Below are positions 8,350 through 19,242 of a DNA stretch of 64,000 nt, piece after piece (within the stretch, counting starts at the first letter, position 1; each line of letters starts with the position of its first letter). The stretch is taken from the NCBI RefSeq assembly GCF_003176895.1, contig NZ_QGTD01000011.1, forward strand, positions 210,428 to 274,427. Direction: 5' to 3'. Source of the stretch: Gracilibacillus dipsosauri. Its GTDB lineage: Bacteria; Bacillota; Bacilli; Bacillales; Amphibacillaceae. The position numbers and the translations under genes are program-made. A model generated the notes under the pieces. The model saw only the letters and a list, made by a program, of their open reading frames with translations, made no database searches and was not told where the DNA came from.

Positions 8350-8496
8350 AGAAATTGAAATTAATAATTATTCATTTCCTTGTATGATTTACGGCACTGT
8401 CCTAAGCAAAACGTATTTATGTAAATAATACTTTTGTTAGTTAGCGTAATAATTCAAACGACTTTTTAAAAAAATAAATTTTTTTCAGCATAACTA

Positions 8497-8531
8497 TTGA
8501 ATTAATATACTGAATAGTGCATAATAATACA
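8497..8531 (+). promoter_or_regulatory. argGH promoter with two overlapping ARG boxes
   Basis: -35 TTGAAT (8497-8502), 17-base spacer, -10 CATAAT (8520-8525). Two matches to the ArgR/AhrC half pattern TGNATWWWWATNCA overlap it: 8498-8511 (13 of 14 positions) and 8518-8531 (14 of 14). Their centres are 20 bases apart, so both face the same side of the helix. One box covers the -35, the other the -10. Confidence 0.8.
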
Positions 8532-8587
8532 TAATTACTTCAAACGAATAGGAATTAATAGATATTAGACTTAAGGAGAGATTATTA

Positions 8588-9847
8588 ATGAGTAAAGAAA
8601 AAGTAGTATTAGCATATTCTGGGGGACTTGATACTTCTGTTGCTATTAAATGGTTACAGGATAAATATAATTATGATGTGATTGCAGTAGGCTTAGATGT
8701 AGGGGAAGGTAAGGATTTAGAATTTGTTAAAAATAAAGCGATCGATGTTGGTGCGATTAAATCTTATTCAGTTGATGCAAAGCAATTGTTTGCAGAAGAT
8801 TTTGTATTACCTGCACTTCAAGCGAACGTCATGTATGAAAATAAATACCCGTTAGTTTCCGCACTTTCTCGTCCACTAATTGCAAAAGTATTAGTAGACA
8901 TTGCAGAAAAAGAAGGTGCGGTTGCCGTTGCGCATGGTTGTACTGGTAAAGGTAATGACCAAGTTCGTTTTGATGTGGCATTTACAGCACTAAATCCAGA
9001 ACTGAAAATTGTAGCACCAGTTCGTGAATGGAAAATGACTAGAGACGAAGAAATTAAATATGCAGAAGAAAACGGTATTCCTATTCCAATAGATTTAGAT
9101 AGTCCATATAGTGTTGATCAAAACCTGTGGGGACGTGCGAACGAATGTGGTATTTTAGAGGATCCGTGGGCAGTTGCTCCGAAAGATGCCTTTGAGCTAA
9201 CAGTTGATCCTATTGATGCACCTGACCAACCAGAAATTGTCGAGATTGAGTTCAAACAAGGAAAACCTGTTGCCATTAATGGTGAAGAATATCCATTACA
9301 CGAATTAATCTTAAAATTAAACGATATAGCTGGTAAACATGGTGTTGGAAGAATTGATCATGTCGAAAACCGCCTTGTAGGTATTAAATCACGTGAAATT
9401 TATGAAGCACCTGCAGCGATCACTTTAATTAAAGCACATCAAGAGATCGAATCCATCACTTTGCCAAGAGAGGTGACGAAGTTTAAGCCAGTGGTAGAAC
9501 AGCAATTAGAGCAGGCAATTTATGATGGTTTATGGTTTACCCAGCTAACCGATGCGTTAAAAGCATTTATTACAGAAACACAAAAATATGTAAATGGTGT
9601 AGCAAAGGTTCAACTATACAAAGGTCAAGCATTTGTTGTTGGTCGTAAATCGGATAATTCACTGTATGATTTCAATTTAGCGACATATAACAAGGGTGAC
9701 GCATTTGATCATGAAGCAGCACTTGGCTTTATCAAGCTTTGGGGCTTACCAACAAAAGTGCATTCAACCGTGAATGATGTTCATGCAGACAAAGCAAAAA
9801 TTATGGAAAAAACGAAAATTGATATAAAGGAATCAGTGACACAATGA
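8588..9847 (+). CDS. argG: Argininosuccinate synthase
   Basis: 419-residue enzyme joining citrulline and aspartate with ATP to give argininosuccinate, the penultimate step of arginine synthesis in the cytosol. The N-type ATP pyrophosphatase loop AYSGGLDTS is at residues 9-17. [13 protein letters not shown] (about 117-129) and the substrate-binding region [15 protein letters not shown] are present, and the length is typical. The ATG at 8588 has AAGGAGAG upstream. Its stop overlaps the argH start (ATGA at 9844-9847), indicating coupled translation. Two ARG boxes sit on the promoter, predicting repression by ArgR with arginine. Confidence 0.97.
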   Translation: MSKEKVVLAYSGGLDTSVAIKWLQDKYNYDVIAVGLDVGEGKDLEFVKNKAIDVGAIKSYSVDAKQLFAEDFVLPALQANVMYENKYPLVSALSRPLIAKVLVDIAEKEGAVAVAHGCTGKGNDQVRFDVAFTALNPELKIVAPVREWKMTRDEEIKYAEENGIPIPIDLDSPYSVDQNLWGRANECGILEDPWAVAPKDAFELTVDPIDAPDQPEIVEIEFKQGKPVAINGEEYPLHELILKLNDIAGKHGVGRIDHVENRLVGIKSREIYEAPAAITLIKAHQEIESITLPREVTKFKPVVEQQLEQAIYDGLWFTQLTDALKAFITETQKYVNGVAKVQLYKGQAFVVGRKSDNSLYDFNLATYNKGDAFDHEAALGFIKLWGLPTKVHSTVNDVHADKAKIMEKTKIDIKESVTQ

Positions 9848-11271
9848 AATTATGGGGCGGACGTTTTACAAAACCAACAAATGAATTAGTAGATGAGTAT
9901 ACAGCATCCATCAGCTTCGATCAAAAGCTTGCACAATATGATATTCAAGGTAGTCTTGCACATGTAGAAATGCTAGCAAAATGTGAGATTATACCGAAAG
10001 AAGATGCAGAGAAGATTAAACAAGGCCTACAGGTAGTTGCAGAAAAAATAGCAACAGGAAAAGCAGAGCTAACCGAAGCAAATGAAGATATTCATATGAA
10101 CGTAGAAAAACTTTTAATCGATGAAATAGGTGCTGTCGGTGGTAAGCTACACACCGGGAGAAGTAGAAACGATCAGGTGGCATTAGATATGCGTCTGTAT
10201 CTAAGAGAGGCACTAGTAACATTAGTGGAGCTTTTAACCAAACTACAGGATGCTTTAATTAAGCAGTCTAACGAGAACCTTGATACGATTCTTCCTGGCT
10301 ATACACACCTACAACGTGCGCAGCCAGTATTGTTCGCCCATCATATGATGGCATATGTCTCCATGTTCGAGCGAGATGTAGAGCGGCTAAAAGATAGCTA
10401 TAAACGTGTCAATCGTTCCCCATTAGGAGCAGGGGCGTTAGCAGGTACGACCTTTCCAATTGATCGCCATTTCGTAGCAGAGCAATTAAATTTCGATGGT
10501 GTGGTGGAGAATAGCTTAGATGCCGTGAGTGATCGGGATTTTGTTGTCGAATTTTTGTCCAATGCATCCTTAGTGATTATGCACTTATCTCGCTTAAGTG
10601 AGGAGCTCGTGCAATGGTCAAGTGCAGAATTTAATTTTATTGAATTAGATGATGCCTTTTGTACAGGAAGCAGCATGATGCCACAAAAGAAAAACCCAGA
10701 CGTAGCAGAGCTTGTTCGTGGTAAGTCTGGTCGAGTTTATGGACATTTAATGGGCATGTTAACAACACTAAAGGGTTTACCAATTGCGTATAATAAAGAT
10801 ATGCAAGAGGACAAGGAAGGTATGTTTGATACAGTAGAAACAATCAAAGGCGCATTGGCATTATTTGCACCAATGATTGAAACAATGGAAGTGAAAAAGG
10901 ATAATATGTATGCAGCAGTTGCGGAGGATTTTTCGAATGCTACAGATTTAGCAGATTATTTAGTAAACAAGGGTTTACCTTTCCGTGAGGCGCATGCAGT
11001 AGTTGGGCAAGTGGTGCTTCATTGTATCCAAGAGAACAAGTATTTGTTAGACCTTCCGCTTGAGGCGTTCAAACAGTTTTCTGACCTTATCGAAGAGGAT
11101 ATTTATCAAGTACTTTCGCCAAAAACGGTTGTCAATGCAAGAGACATTGTCGGAGGAACCGCGAAAAACAGAGTAGAGGATCAAATAAAGCTTGCTAGCA
11201 GTCGATTAGAAGAAAGCAAGCATTGGATAGCAGTTTTTGCAGAAAAAGTAAATGTACTAAAGAAAAACTAA
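9844..11271 (+). CDS. argH: Argininosuccinate lyase
   Basis: 475-residue enzyme of the fumarase/aspartase superfamily that splits argininosuccinate into arginine and fumarate. It begins [11 protein letters not shown] and has the [20 protein letters not shown] region, the [15 protein letters not shown] region, and the superfamily signature [12 protein letters not shown] near residues 275-286 carrying the catalytic serine loop. It is the last gene of the argGH unit. The terminator stem begins within its stop codon region. Confidence 0.97.
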   Translation: MKLWGGRFTKPTNELVDEYTASISFDQKLAQYDIQGSLAHVEMLAKCEIIPKEDAEKIKQGLQVVAEKIATGKAELTEANEDIHMNVEKLLIDEIGAVGGKLHTGRSRNDQVALDMRLYLREALVTLVELLTKLQDALIKQSNENLDTILPGYTHLQRAQPVLFAHHMMAYVSMFERDVERLKDSYKRVNRSPLGAGALAGTTFPIDRHFVAEQLNFDGVVENSLDAVSDRDFVVEFLSNASLVIMHLSRLSEELVQWSSAEFNFIELDDAFCTGSSMMPQKKNPDVAELVRGKSGRVYGHLMGMLTTLKGLPIAYNKDMQEDKEGMFDTVETIKGALALFAPMIETMEVKKDNMYAAVAEDFSNATDLADYLVNKGLPFREAHAVVGQVVLHCIQENKYLLDLPLEAFKQFSDLIEEDIYQVLSPKTVVNARDIVGGTAKNRVEDQIKLASSRLEESKHWIAVFAEKVNVLKKN

Positions 11272-11302
11272 GTCCCTTCCTTATAAGAGGCTTAGTTTTT
11301 CC
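11263..11302 (+). terminator. Intrinsic terminator after argH
   Basis: AAAAACTAAG (11263-11272) pairs with CTTAGTTTTT (11291-11300). The left arm contains the argH stop codon, and a T-rich tract follows. Confidence 0.75.
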
Positions 11303-11363
11303 TTTCCTTTATCGAACAAAATGAAATGAGAAGTAAAAGTTCTCATTTTTTTGTAAAAATAAA

Positions 11364-11377
11364 TGCATAAATATAAA
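11364..11377 (+). promoter_or_regulatory. Candidate ARG box before carA
   Basis: TGCATAAATATAAA matches TGNATWWWWATNCA at 13 of 14 positions. TATAAT at 11386-11391 lies just downstream and may be the -10, but no good -35 is seen at the right distance. Only one box was found, unlike the pair before argG. Confidence 0.5.
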
Positions 11378-11461
11378 TTTTATAGTATAATTATAAGAAA
11401 TTGAAAATTCATCTTTAAATGAATAGATACAGTTTCTTGGTTTGACAAGGAGGAGATAATA

Positions 11462-12556
11462 TTGCAGCAAACAAAAGGTTATCTTGTTTTAAATACTGGG
11501 GATGTTTTAGAAGGTAAATGGCTAGGAGCCCCGAAAAAAATGGAAGGTGAGCTCGTATTCAATACTGCAATGACAGGCTATCAGGAAGTGATGACAGATC
11601 CATCCTATGCAGGACAAATTGTTACGATGACTTATCCATTGATCGGAAATTATGGCTGGAATGAAATCGACTATGAAAGCTTAAAGCCCTCTGTCGCGGG
11701 TTTTATTGTATCAACATTAAGTGAAAACCCCGAGCATTATGAATCGAAAAATACAATGATTGAGATTCTTGAAAAATATCAGATATCTGCATTAGCTAAT
11801 ATTGACACACGTGCACTAACTAGGATTATTCGAGAAAAAGGGGAAGTGTATGGCAAAATTACGGACGATCCGGCTGACAAACCAATACTGAATGATGTGG
11901 ATCCAGCAGTCGTATCCAGTGTATCAACGAAGGAAAAGCTTTTCTATAAAACAAGTAATCCTGCAAACCATCCAACCCCGCACGTTGTCGTGATGGATTT
12001 CGGTTATAAGCATTCGATTGCCCATTCATTACTAGAACTGGGCTGCGATGTTACAGTTGTACCATATGATACGGCTTTCCTTGAGATTCAACGAATAGCT
12101 CCAGATGGTGTATTATTATCCAATGGACCTGGAGATCCAAAAGCATTAAAAGATTTATCTGAAAATATCAAGCAAATTTCCGAGAGTTTTCCGACATTAG
12201 GAATTTGTTTAGGCCATCAGTTGATAGCTTTAGCACATGGTGCGACAACGAAGCGCCTTCCATATGGACACAGAGGAAGTAATCATCCAGTCAAAGATTT
12301 ACAAACTGGTAAAGTCATGATTACCTCACAAAATCATGGCTATGTTGTAGATTATGATTCTGTTAATAATACGAATTGGTATGTATCTCATATCAATGTT
12401 AATGACAAATCGGTGGAAGGATTAAAACATAAATCACTGCCTTTAATGACCGTGCAGTTTCACCCTGAAGCACATCCAGGACCAATTGACACACACCATT
12501 TATTTGTAGATTTTATTCAGCAGTTTATTACTAAGGGAGAGAGACAGCATGCCTAA
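11462..12556 (+). CDS. carA: Carbamoyl phosphate synthase small subunit (arginine-linked)
   Basis: 364-residue glutaminase subunit that frees ammonia from glutamine for carbamoyl phosphate synthesis. The N-terminal CPSase domain contains [20 protein letters not shown]. The class I amidotransferase domain has the nucleophile C249 in GICLGHQ and the histidine/glutamate of FHPEAHPG near residue 335. The start is TTG at 11462 behind AAGGAGGAGAT. It overlaps carB by 8 bases. Grouping with argF rather than pyr genes shows that this is the arginine-specific enzyme. Confidence 0.95.
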   Translation: MQQTKGYLVLNTGDVLEGKWLGAPKKMEGELVFNTAMTGYQEVMTDPSYAGQIVTMTYPLIGNYGWNEIDYESLKPSVAGFIVSTLSENPEHYESKNTMIEILEKYQISALANIDTRALTRIIREKGEVYGKITDDPADKPILNDVDPAVVSSVSTKEKLFYKTSNPANHPTPHVVVMDFGYKHSIAHSLLELGCDVTVVPYDTAFLEIQRIAPDGVLLSNGPGDPKALKDLSENIKQISESFPTLGICLGHQLIALAHGATTKRLPYGHRGSNHPVKDLQTGKVMITSQNHGYVVDYDSVNNTNWYVSHINVNDKSVEGLKHKSLPLMTVQFHPEAHPGPIDTHHLFVDFIQQFITKGERQHA

Positions 12557-15500
12557 GTTGACAGATATAAAAAAAGTATTAGTAATTGGCTCCGGACCGA
12601 TCGTTATCGGTCAGGCAGCCGAATTTGATTATGCGGGTACACAAGCATGTCTAGCTTTGAAAGAGGATGGAGTAGAAGTTGTTCTTGTTAATAACAACCC
12701 AGCAACCATTATGACAGATGAAAATATTGCCGATAAGGTTTATCTAGAACCATTAACGTGTGAATCGATAACGAAAATTATTGAAAAGGAACGACCTGAT
12801 GGAATTTTGCCAACATTAGGTGGGCAAACCGGCTTGAATATGGCAGTACTCTTAGATGAGGCAGGAGTGCTAGAAAAATATCAAGTTACCTTATTAGGAA
12901 CACCGCTTGAAACTATACAAAAAGGGGAAGACCGTGAAATATTCAAATCAATGATGAAGGAAATTAAAGAGCCAATTGCCGAAAGCTTGTCCACTTCTTC
13001 TGTTGATGAAGCACTCGATTTTGCTAGGAAGGTTGGTTATCCAATGATTGTACGTCCTGCATATACACTGGGCGGGGCTGGTGGTGGAATAGCGGATACA
13101 GAAGAAGAGCTCCGTCAAATTGTGAAAAACGGCCTTCATTATAGCCCAATTAATCAGGTATTAATTGAACAAAGTGTAAAGGGATGGAAAGAGATTGAAT
13201 ACGAAGTAATGCGTGATTCCAATGATACTTGCATTATTGTTTGTAACATGGAAAATTTTGATCCAGTTGGTGTGCACACAGGGGATAGTATTGTTGTAGC
13301 ACCTTCTCAAACGTTAACAGATCGCCAATATCAAATGCTCCGAACTTCTTCTGTAAAAGTGATCCGTGAATTAGGTGTGATTGGGGGGTGTAATATTCAA
13401 TTCGCTTTAAATCCGGAAAACGATGATTATATTATTATTGAGGTAAACCCTAGGGTTAGTCGTTCCAGTGCTCTTGCATCCAAAGCAACCGGTTATCCAA
13501 TAGCTCGGATTGCTGCTAAAGTTGCTCTTGGCTACCACTTAGATGAGGTCATTAACCCAATTACTGGTGATACATATGCCAGCTTTGAACCAGCGATCGA
13601 TTATATTGCAGCCAAAATTCCGCGTTGGCCATTTGACAAATTCACACAAGCAGACCGATTACTTGGTACACAAATGAAAGCAACTGGTGAGGTGATGGCT
13701 CTAGCGCGCAATTTTCCAACTGCTATCAATAAAGCGATTCGTTCATTAGAGATCGGTCTCGACTCTATTTATCTACCTGGTATAGAGAAATGGACAGACG
13801 AAAAGCTTGTGCTAGCTTTAGATAAAGCAACTGATGAGCGATTGTTTGTTGTTACGGAAGCATTAAGACGTGGAAAGACAGTGGAGGAAATCCATAACAT
13901 TACCCAAATTAATAATTATTTTTTGTATGAGTTAGAAGCAATGGTTAAAAAAGAGAAGGAGCTTGCCACAAAAGAATGGGATCAAATAAAAGTAGAGGAT
14001 ATTAAAGAGGCGAAAAGCTATGGCATATCTGACACTGCTCTTGCCAAAATATTAAATGTTTCAATTGAACAAATACAAGAAAAAATAAAAACAGAGAAAT
14101 TAGCCCCATCCTTTAAGATGGTGGATACTTGTGCGGCGGAATTCTCTGCTGAAACCCCATATTTTTATAGTTCATGGAATGAAAGAGACGAGGTAGAAGC
14201 TCTAAGTGGTGAGAAGAAAATGATCGTACTGGGGTCTGGTCCAATACGGATCGGACAAGGGGTAGAATTTGATTATTGCTCCGTTCATGCGGCTAAATCA
14301 TTACAAGATCAAAAGATAGATGCCATTGTTATTAATAACAATCCAGAAACCGTCAGTACGGATTTCAATACAGCAGACCATTTGTATTTCGAGCCACTAA
14401 CAGTGGAGGATGTTTTACATGTTGTTAGAAAGGAACAGGCTGAAGGAGTGTTAGTACAGTTTGGAGGCCAAACGGCGATTAATCTAGCAGACGGATTACA
14501 AAAAGCTGGTGTGAAGATTACAGGTACAGCTCTTGAAGCAATTGAAGCAGTGGAGGACCGTGACCAGTTTTATCAATTATTACAGAAATTAAACATCCCT
14601 CATATCCCAGGTGATACGGTAATGGCAGTAGAGGATGCAAAGGCAGTAGCCGAAAAAATCGGTTATCCTATCCTCCTTCGTCCATCGTATGTAATCGGTG
14701 GTCAGGGCATGGTCATCCTTTATAGTGAAACACAACTAGTCAATTATTTAGCAAATCTTGAGCAAAGCTCTCACGATAATCGCATCTTTCCACTCTTAAT
14801 TGATCGTTATATTGAAGGCTACGAGGTCGAAGTGGATGCGATTTGTGATGGAGAGGATATTTTAATACCAGGTATTTTTGAACATGTAGAAAAAGCAGGA
14901 GTTCATTCAGGGGATAGTGTTGCTATTTTCCCTTCCCCTACTTTAACGGAAGCACATAAACAAACGATAGAAGCATATACACAGCAGATATCAAAGGCAT
15001 TACATGTAAAAGGGATCATGAACATTCAATTTGTCCTAAGTGAAGATCGAAAAACAATTTATGTCTTGGAGGTAAACCCTCGTGCATCACGTACAGTCCC
15101 TATTGCAAGTAAGGTAACAGGAGTTCCAATGGTGGATTTAGCTACTCGTGTTCAAATGGGTGAAGCATTACAGGATCAAGCATGGAAATTAGGACTTCAC
15201 CGTGAGGTCCCATACTACGCAGTAAAAATGCCAGTATTTTCCACAAATAAATTACCTGGTCTTGATCCGATCCTCGGTCCTGAGATGAAATCAACTGGGG
15301 AAGCAATCGGAATTGGAACAACCGTAGATCAAGCGATGGCTAAGGCATTTGGTTGGAAGGAAAATAGCTTAAAAGCTCTTACTGTAAATGATGTAATCTT
15401 CTTATCCTTAACAAAGGTAGATAAGGTACTAATGGAAGCATTACAACTACTCAATATACAGATTGAGGTAGATCCAAAAACAAAAGCCTTATTAGAAACG

Positions 15501-15785
15501 GAAGGTGTAACCATAAGTAAGGTAGTTAGTTTAGAAGTTGCGACCAACAATTGTCTTGATGAAAAATATGCCCTGATTGCTGATACGAACCGTACAGGAG
15601 AAAAAGATGAACATGTTGTTCTAAGAGAGGCAGGCTTGAAATCTGACACATTATGCTTCTCATCTAATGAGACATTAGTAGCCTATTTAAACGCAACAGA
15701 AGAGGCTTTAGAGGCACCTCAATCCATCCAGACCTATCGAAAAGACAAGAACCAAGTGAATAAGAAGGAGCGTGTGATCGGATGA
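12549..15785 (+). CDS. carB: Carbamoyl phosphate synthase large subunit (arginine-linked)
   Basis: 1078-residue synthase subunit making carbamoyl phosphate from bicarbonate, ammonia and two ATP. Two homologous halves are visible: the first starts with [20 protein letters not shown] (from residue 8) and the second with [20 protein letters not shown] (from about residue 555). Each is followed by an ATP-grasp fold with [14 protein letters not shown] and [14 protein letters not shown] respectively. The C-terminal allosteric domain is about 140 residues and poorly conserved. The protein is somewhat longer than the arginine-type CarB of B. subtilis as I recall it (about 1030). ATGA overlaps link it to argF. 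Confidence 0.95.
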   Translation: MPKLTDIKKVLVIGSGPIVIGQAAEFDYAGTQACLALKEDGVEVVLVNNNPATIMTDENIADKVYLEPLTCESITKIIEKERPDGILPTLGGQTGLNMAVLLDEAGVLEKYQVTLLGTPLETIQKGEDREIFKSMMKEIKEPIAESLSTSSVDEALDFARKVGYPMIVRPAYTLGGAGGGIADTEEELRQIVKNGLHYSPINQVLIEQSVKGWKEIEYEVMRDSNDTCIIVCNMENFDPVGVHTGDSIVVAPSQTLTDRQYQMLRTSSVKVIRELGVIGGCNIQFALNPENDDYIIIEVNPRVSRSSALASKATGYPIARIAAKVALGYHLDEVINPITGDTYASFEPAIDYIAAKIPRWPFDKFTQADRLLGTQMKATGEVMALARNFPTAINKAIRSLEIGLDSIYLPGIEKWTDEKLVLALDKATDERLFVVTEALRRGKTVEEIHNITQINNYFLYELEAMVKKEKELATKEWDQIKVEDIKEAKSYGISDTALAKILNVSIEQIQEKIKTEKLAPSFKMVDTCAAEFSAETPYFYSSWNERDEVEALSGEKKMIVLGSGPIRIGQGVEFDYCSVHAAKSLQDQKIDAIVINNNPETVSTDFNTADHLYFEPLTVEDVLHVVRKEQAEGVLVQFGGQTAINLADGLQKAGVKITGTALEAIEAVEDRDQFYQLLQKLNIPHIPGDTVMAVEDAKAVAEKIGYPILLRPSYVIGGQGMVILYSETQLVNYLANLEQSSHDNRIFPLLIDRYIEGYEVEVDAICDGEDILIPGIFEHVEKAGVHSGDSVAIFPSPTLTEAHKQTIEAYTQQISKALHVKGIMNIQFVLSEDRKTIYVLEVNPRASRTVPIASKVTGVPMVDLATRVQMGEALQDQAWKLGLHREVPYYAVKMPVFSTNKLPGLDPILGPEMKSTGEAIGIGTTVDQAMAKAFGWKENSLKALTVNDVIFLSLTKVDKVLMEALQLLNIQIEVDPKTKALLETEGVTISKVVSLEVATNNCLDEKYALIADTNRTGEKDEHVVLREAGLKSDTLCFSSNETLVAYLNATEEALEAPQSIQTYRKDKNQVNKKERVIG

Positions 15786-16723
15786 GTTATAAAGAAAAGT
15801 TAAAAGGCAGAGATTTACTTACATTAGCGGACTACTCAAAAGCAGAAATCAGCTATTTATTAGAATTAGCTGACCAAATTAAGCAAAAAAGAAAAAAGGG
15901 CGAGATTTATGAACCTTTAAAAGGAAAAACATTAGGCATGATCTTTGAGAAGTCATCAACTCGTACACGCGTTTCCTTTGAGGCAGGTATTTATCAGCTT
16001 GGTGGAACTGGTCTATTTTTAAGTGCCAATGATATACAAATTGGTCGTGGGGAACCAATTTCTGATACAGCTAAGGTTTTGTCAGGTTACTTGGATGGTA
16101 TAATGATTCGTACTTTTTCTCAACAGGATGTAGAGGATTTAGCCGAGAATGCTACGATTCCTGTTATTAATGGTCTTACAGATGAGTATCATCCATGCCA
16201 GGTTCTTGCTGATTTGCAGACAATGAAAGAAATAAAAGGTAAGCTTGAAGGCTTAAAACTCGCCTATATTGGAGATGGGAACAATATGGCACATTCCTTA
16301 ATGATTGGCTGTGCCAAGATGGGCTTAGACGTAGCTATCGCAGCGCCAAACGGTTACCAGCCGAAAGACGAAATTACAGCAGTGGCTAAATCATTTGCTG
16401 AAGGAACGGAGGTATTAGTGACAGACGATGTTATCGAGGCTGTAAAAGATGCTGATGTCATCTATTCAGACGTATGGGCAAGCATGGGGCAGGAAGCTGA
16501 GCAGAATGAACGGGAAAAGGCATTTGCTGCTACTTATCAAGTAAACACGGAGCTTTTCTCCCATGCAAAGGAAGATGCCATATTCATGCATTGCCTTCCA
16601 GCGCACAGAGGAGAGGAAGTAACGTCAGAAATTATTGATGGGCCACAGTCTGTCGTATTCCAAGAAGCAGAAAACAGATTACATGCACAAAAAGCATTGA
16701 TGGTTGCATTGATGGGTAGCTAG
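15782..16723 (+). CDS. argF: Ornithine carbamoyltransferase
   Basis: 313-residue transferase making citrulline from ornithine and carbamoyl phosphate. The carbamoyl phosphate site SSTRTR is at residues 58-63, [11 protein letters not shown] near 140, and the ornithine-side loop [11 protein letters not shown] near 269-279 with the catalytic cysteine, which distinguishes OTCase from aspartate carbamoyltransferase. The ATG lies inside the carB stop (ATGA). Together with carAB it channels carbamoyl phosphate to arginine. A terminator follows at once. The genes argCJBD for ornithine synthesis are not in the window. Confidence 0.95.
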   Translation: MSYKEKLKGRDLLTLADYSKAEISYLLELADQIKQKRKKGEIYEPLKGKTLGMIFEKSSTRTRVSFEAGIYQLGGTGLFLSANDIQIGRGEPISDTAKVLSGYLDGIMIRTFSQQDVEDLAENATIPVINGLTDEYHPCQVLADLQTMKEIKGKLEGLKLAYIGDGNNMAHSLMIGCAKMGLDVAIAAPNGYQPKDEITAVAKSFAEGTEVLVTDDVIEAVKDADVIYSDVWASMGQEAEQNEREKAFAATYQVNTELFSHAKEDAIFMHCLPAHRGEEVTSEIIDGPQSVVFQEAENRLHAQKALMVALMGS

Positions 16724-16752
16724 ATTCCAATTAGGGATCTAGCTTTTTTCCT
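16718..16752 (+). terminator. Intrinsic terminator after argF
   Basis: AGCTAGATTCC (16718-16728) pairs with GGGATCTAGCT (16734-16744), followed by a run of six T. The stem contains the argF stop codon. Confidence 0.85.
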
Positions 16753-16758
16753 CTTCAT

Positions 16759-16816
16759 TTGCAGTTCATATTTCATTATTGATATAATAGAATGAATTGT
16801 GAGTTATTTTCACAAT
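16759..16816 (+). promoter_or_regulatory. murB promoter and downstream palindrome
   Basis: TTGCAG (16759-16764), 18-base spacer, TATAAT (16783-16788). Just after the -10, ATTGTGA (16796-16802) and TCACAAT (16810-16816) form a perfect inverted repeat with a 7-base gap. It could be an operator or an early hairpin in the leader. Confidence 0.55.
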
Positions 16817-16840
16817 AGAATAATAAAGGATTGAATCTAC

Positions 16841-17764
16841 ATGAACAAACAAACTGTTATCTCAGAATTGCAGGATATTTTGGCAAAAGACCATATTTTA
16901 ATAGATGAGGAATTAAAAAATCATACTTATACAAAACTTGGTGGAAAGGCAGATTTTTTTATTACACCAGGTACGATAGAAGAAGTACAAGAAGTCATTC
17001 GTTATGCAATTAGAAAGCAAGTTCCTTTTACTCTGCTCGGTAATGGCTCGAATGTCATCGTGCGTGATGGAGGTATTCGAGGAATTGTATTAAGTCTAAA
17101 GAAATTTCGTGCGATTAGACGAGAGGGCAATAAAGTAGTTGCAGAGAGTGGTGCGAGAATTATTGATGCATCACGATTTGCTTTGCAAGAAAAATTAACA
17201 GGCCTTGAATTTGCTTGTGGCATTCCTGGAACCGTTGGTGGTGCCTTATACATGAATGCAGGTGCATATGGTGGGGAGATTAAAGATTGTCTAGAGCATG
17301 CATTAATTGTCGATCGCGGGGGCGATGTGCATCAAGTATTGGCAGAGGAGTTTGATCTAGATTATCGAACGAGTAATATCGCAGAAAAAGGATATATCGT
17401 TTTAGAAGCAACCTTTCAGTTAAAGGAAGGACATTATGAGGAGATTAAGGCTGTGATGGATGATTTGACTTTTAAGCGTGAGTCAAAGCAGCCATTAGAG
17501 TATCCATCCTGTGGTAGTGTGTTCAAACGTCCACCAGGCTATTTTGCAGGGAAACTGATTCAAGATAGCGAGTTACAAGGTAAAGGTGTTGGAGGGGCAG
17601 AAGTATCCACCAAACATGCTGGATTTATTGTGAATAAAGATAATGCAACGGCAAGTGATTATATTGCTGTGATTGAGATGGTACAGCAGACGGTGAAAGC
17701 GAAATTTGGTGTAAAATTGGAGAGAGAGGTTAGGATTTTGGGAGAGGATGAAGAGATGGCTTAG
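16841..17764 (+). CDS. murB: UDP-N-acetylenolpyruvoylglucosamine reductase
   Basis: 307-residue FAD enzyme that reduces enolpyruvyl-UDP-GlcNAc to UDP-MurNAc with NADPH, the second committed step of peptidoglycan precursor synthesis. The FAD-binding part has YTKLGGKADFFITP, GNGSNVIVRDGG and GIPGTVGGALYMNAGAYGGE. The C-terminal domain has YPSCGSVFKRPPG, FAGKLIQDSELQG and GGAEVSTKHAGFIVN. The lack of the extra E. coli-type loop makes it a type II MurB, and CGSVFKRPPG resembles the staphylococcal form. It has its own promoter and no gene close behind. Whether a second murB exists elsewhere in the genome cannot be seen. Confidence 0.93.
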   Translation: MNKQTVISELQDILAKDHILIDEELKNHTYTKLGGKADFFITPGTIEEVQEVIRYAIRKQVPFTLLGNGSNVIVRDGGIRGIVLSLKKFRAIRREGNKVVAESGARIIDASRFALQEKLTGLEFACGIPGTVGGALYMNAGAYGGEIKDCLEHALIVDRGGDVHQVLAEEFDLDYRTSNIAEKGYIVLEATFQLKEGHYEEIKAVMDDLTFKRESKQPLEYPSCGSVFKRPPGYFAGKLIQDSELQGKGVGGAEVSTKHAGFIVNKDNATASDYIAVIEMVQQTVKAKFGVKLEREVRILGEDEEMA

Positions 17765-17950
17765 GTTGTTTTGTTAATCTGGATTTGTAACAAACTGTGT
17801 AGGTAAGAAAGGCGTAGGTACTGACCCAGTGAAAAATCTAACTTTCGTTGGTTACCATCTTACTCACTCAGCTTTTTATTTAGATAACTCTTTTATTCAA
17901 ACGACTTTAATTCTCCTTTTTTAGATGAATTCAATAGATGTAGTTAAATA

Positions 17951-18178
17951 GTGGCTGGGACATAATTAAATAGGGTGAATGAGAATCCGAACAATCTTCT
18001 GATTGAGCGTAGTCAAAATACGGAGACTCCTGTGGGAACAGCACGAGCTGAAGATCCACTTTGCAAAGTTAGCTGAAGCCGTGCCCACGGAATGCGGAGT
18101 ATTTTGACAGAGCGGTTACAGTGCAGAAATATTAATGTTCGGATTTCCTCTGTTTTATTACTCTTTTGTCCCAGTCTC
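17951..18178. repeat. Palindromic repeat element, copy 2 (compact form)
   Basis: 228-base element sharing most of its length with 4596-4900. The whole element can fold on itself. TGGGACA pairs with TGTCCCA at the ends, AATCCGAACA with TGTTCGGATT, TCAAAATAC with GTATTTTGA, CTCC with GGAG, TGTGGG with CCCACG, and ACTTTG with CAAAGT near the apex. The preceding gap 17765-17950 shows nothing recognisable. No open frame is supported in the element. Confidence 0.8.
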
Positions 18179-18250
18179 ATTAAGTTTTTACGTATGAAAA
18201 CTTAAACGTAGTCTTACTCTATTGCCATTTTTCTCTCTATACTATTAACC

Positions 18251-19177
18251 CTAGTATTTTTCCATTATTTGAGCCAAATATTTTTTGAAATTATTTCTGA
18301 TACTTTGAGGCTCGATAATTTCACATTTATCCCCAAACTGTAGGAGAGCATTGTATCCGTGTTCATTATCAACTATGGGATACTTTGCAATATAACCATT
18401 CTTATGTTGAGATATAACATAATCTTCTCCAAATCGTTCAATGATCTTGTCTTTGATAGATTTATCAATTTTTATAATCACTGGAACGGTTTCTTTTGTC
18501 ATCCAGTTAGATCCATCCATAGGTAGGGAAACAAATTCCTTAGGTGAGAAGGATTCTACAGACATACTTACATCGTTCATTCTAGCTATCTTAAATGTGC
18601 GATAATCCTTTCTTTTAACGCAGAAGGCTTGTAAATACCAACTACTTTCTTTAAAAATGACTTTGTAAGGCTCTACTTTGCGAGAAGTATCCTCACCATT
18701 TTTATCGATATATTGGAACACCAAATATCGATGATCCTCCATAGCAGTTTCGATTAACTTCAAGCGATCTCGAAGGAATCGATTACCCTGATTCAAGGTA
18801 AGATCAACCGAGAAATGTCCATCGTTTTTCCATTGCTGTATTAAATCTGTTTCACTTTCCATACTTTGTACTTTTGCTAACGTATTTGCTATTTCATTTT
18901 TTTCCAGTAATTGATTATAGCTCTCTAAACTTGTTATTAAGCTTCGAACATCTTTTGGAGTGAATAACTTTTTGTCTACTTTATAGGACTTCATTAAGCT
19001 TACTCCACCATCCGACCCTCTAGTAGTGAAAATTGGTAGCCCAGCCATAGTTAAGGTATCAACATCCCTAAATATTGTTCTTCGGCTAACCTCTAATCTT
19101 TCAGCCAATTCGCTAGTAGTTACTACTTCTCGATCCAACAGCAGCATGATAATGGCAACAAGTCGATCAATTTTCAT
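18251..19177 (-). CDS. HTH and WYL domain transcriptional regulator (YafY/YobV-like)
   Basis: 308-residue regulator of the DeoR/YafY type. An N-terminal winged helix (residues 1-60) contains TSELAERLEVSRRTIFRDVDTL. A linker follows, then a WYL domain from about residue 145 with YLVFQYIDKNGE, KVEPYKVIFKESSWYLQAFC and RTFKIARM, and a WCX-type C-terminal domain. WYL domains usually sense a ligand. It is divergent from a GyrI-like effector-binding gene, an arrangement like yobV/yobU of B. subtilis. The palindrome at 19201-19224 sits right before its start and is the likely operator, implying autoregulation. Confidence 0.85.
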   Translation of the reverse strand: MKIDRLVAIIMLLLDREVVTTSELAERLEVSRRTIFRDVDTLTMAGLPIFTTRGSDGGVSLMKSYKVDKKLFTPKDVRSLITSLESYNQLLEKNEIANTLAKVQSMESETDLIQQWKNDGHFSVDLTLNQGNRFLRDRLKLIETAMEDHRYLVFQYIDKNGEDTSRKVEPYKVIFKESSWYLQAFCVKRKDYRTFKIARMNDVSMSVESFSPKEFVSLPMDGSNWMTKETVPVIIKIDKSIKDKIIERFGEDYVISQHKNGYIAKYPIVDNEHGYNALLQFGDKCEIIEPQSIRNNFKKYLAQIMEKY

Positions 19178-19200
19178 AGTAATCTCTCCCTTTAACTATC

Positions 19201-19224
19201 ATTATGACATACAGGTGTCATAAT
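19201..19224. promoter_or_regulatory. Perfect palindromic operator in the divergent promoter region
   Basis: ATTATGACA (19201-19209) and TGTCATAAT (19216-19224) form a perfect 9-bp inverted repeat around a 6-base centre. It lies between the divergent WYL regulator and GyrI-like genes and is the natural candidate for the regulator's binding site. Confidence 0.7.
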
Positions 19225-19242
19225 TGACATTGTAAAATAAAC

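Noticed and set aside
4596..18178. Insertion sequence or transposon explaining the two palindromic repeats
   Set aside because: No transposase frame lies within or between the copies, and the intervening genes are ordinary metabolic genes; only a non-autonomous element or RNA locus remains possible.
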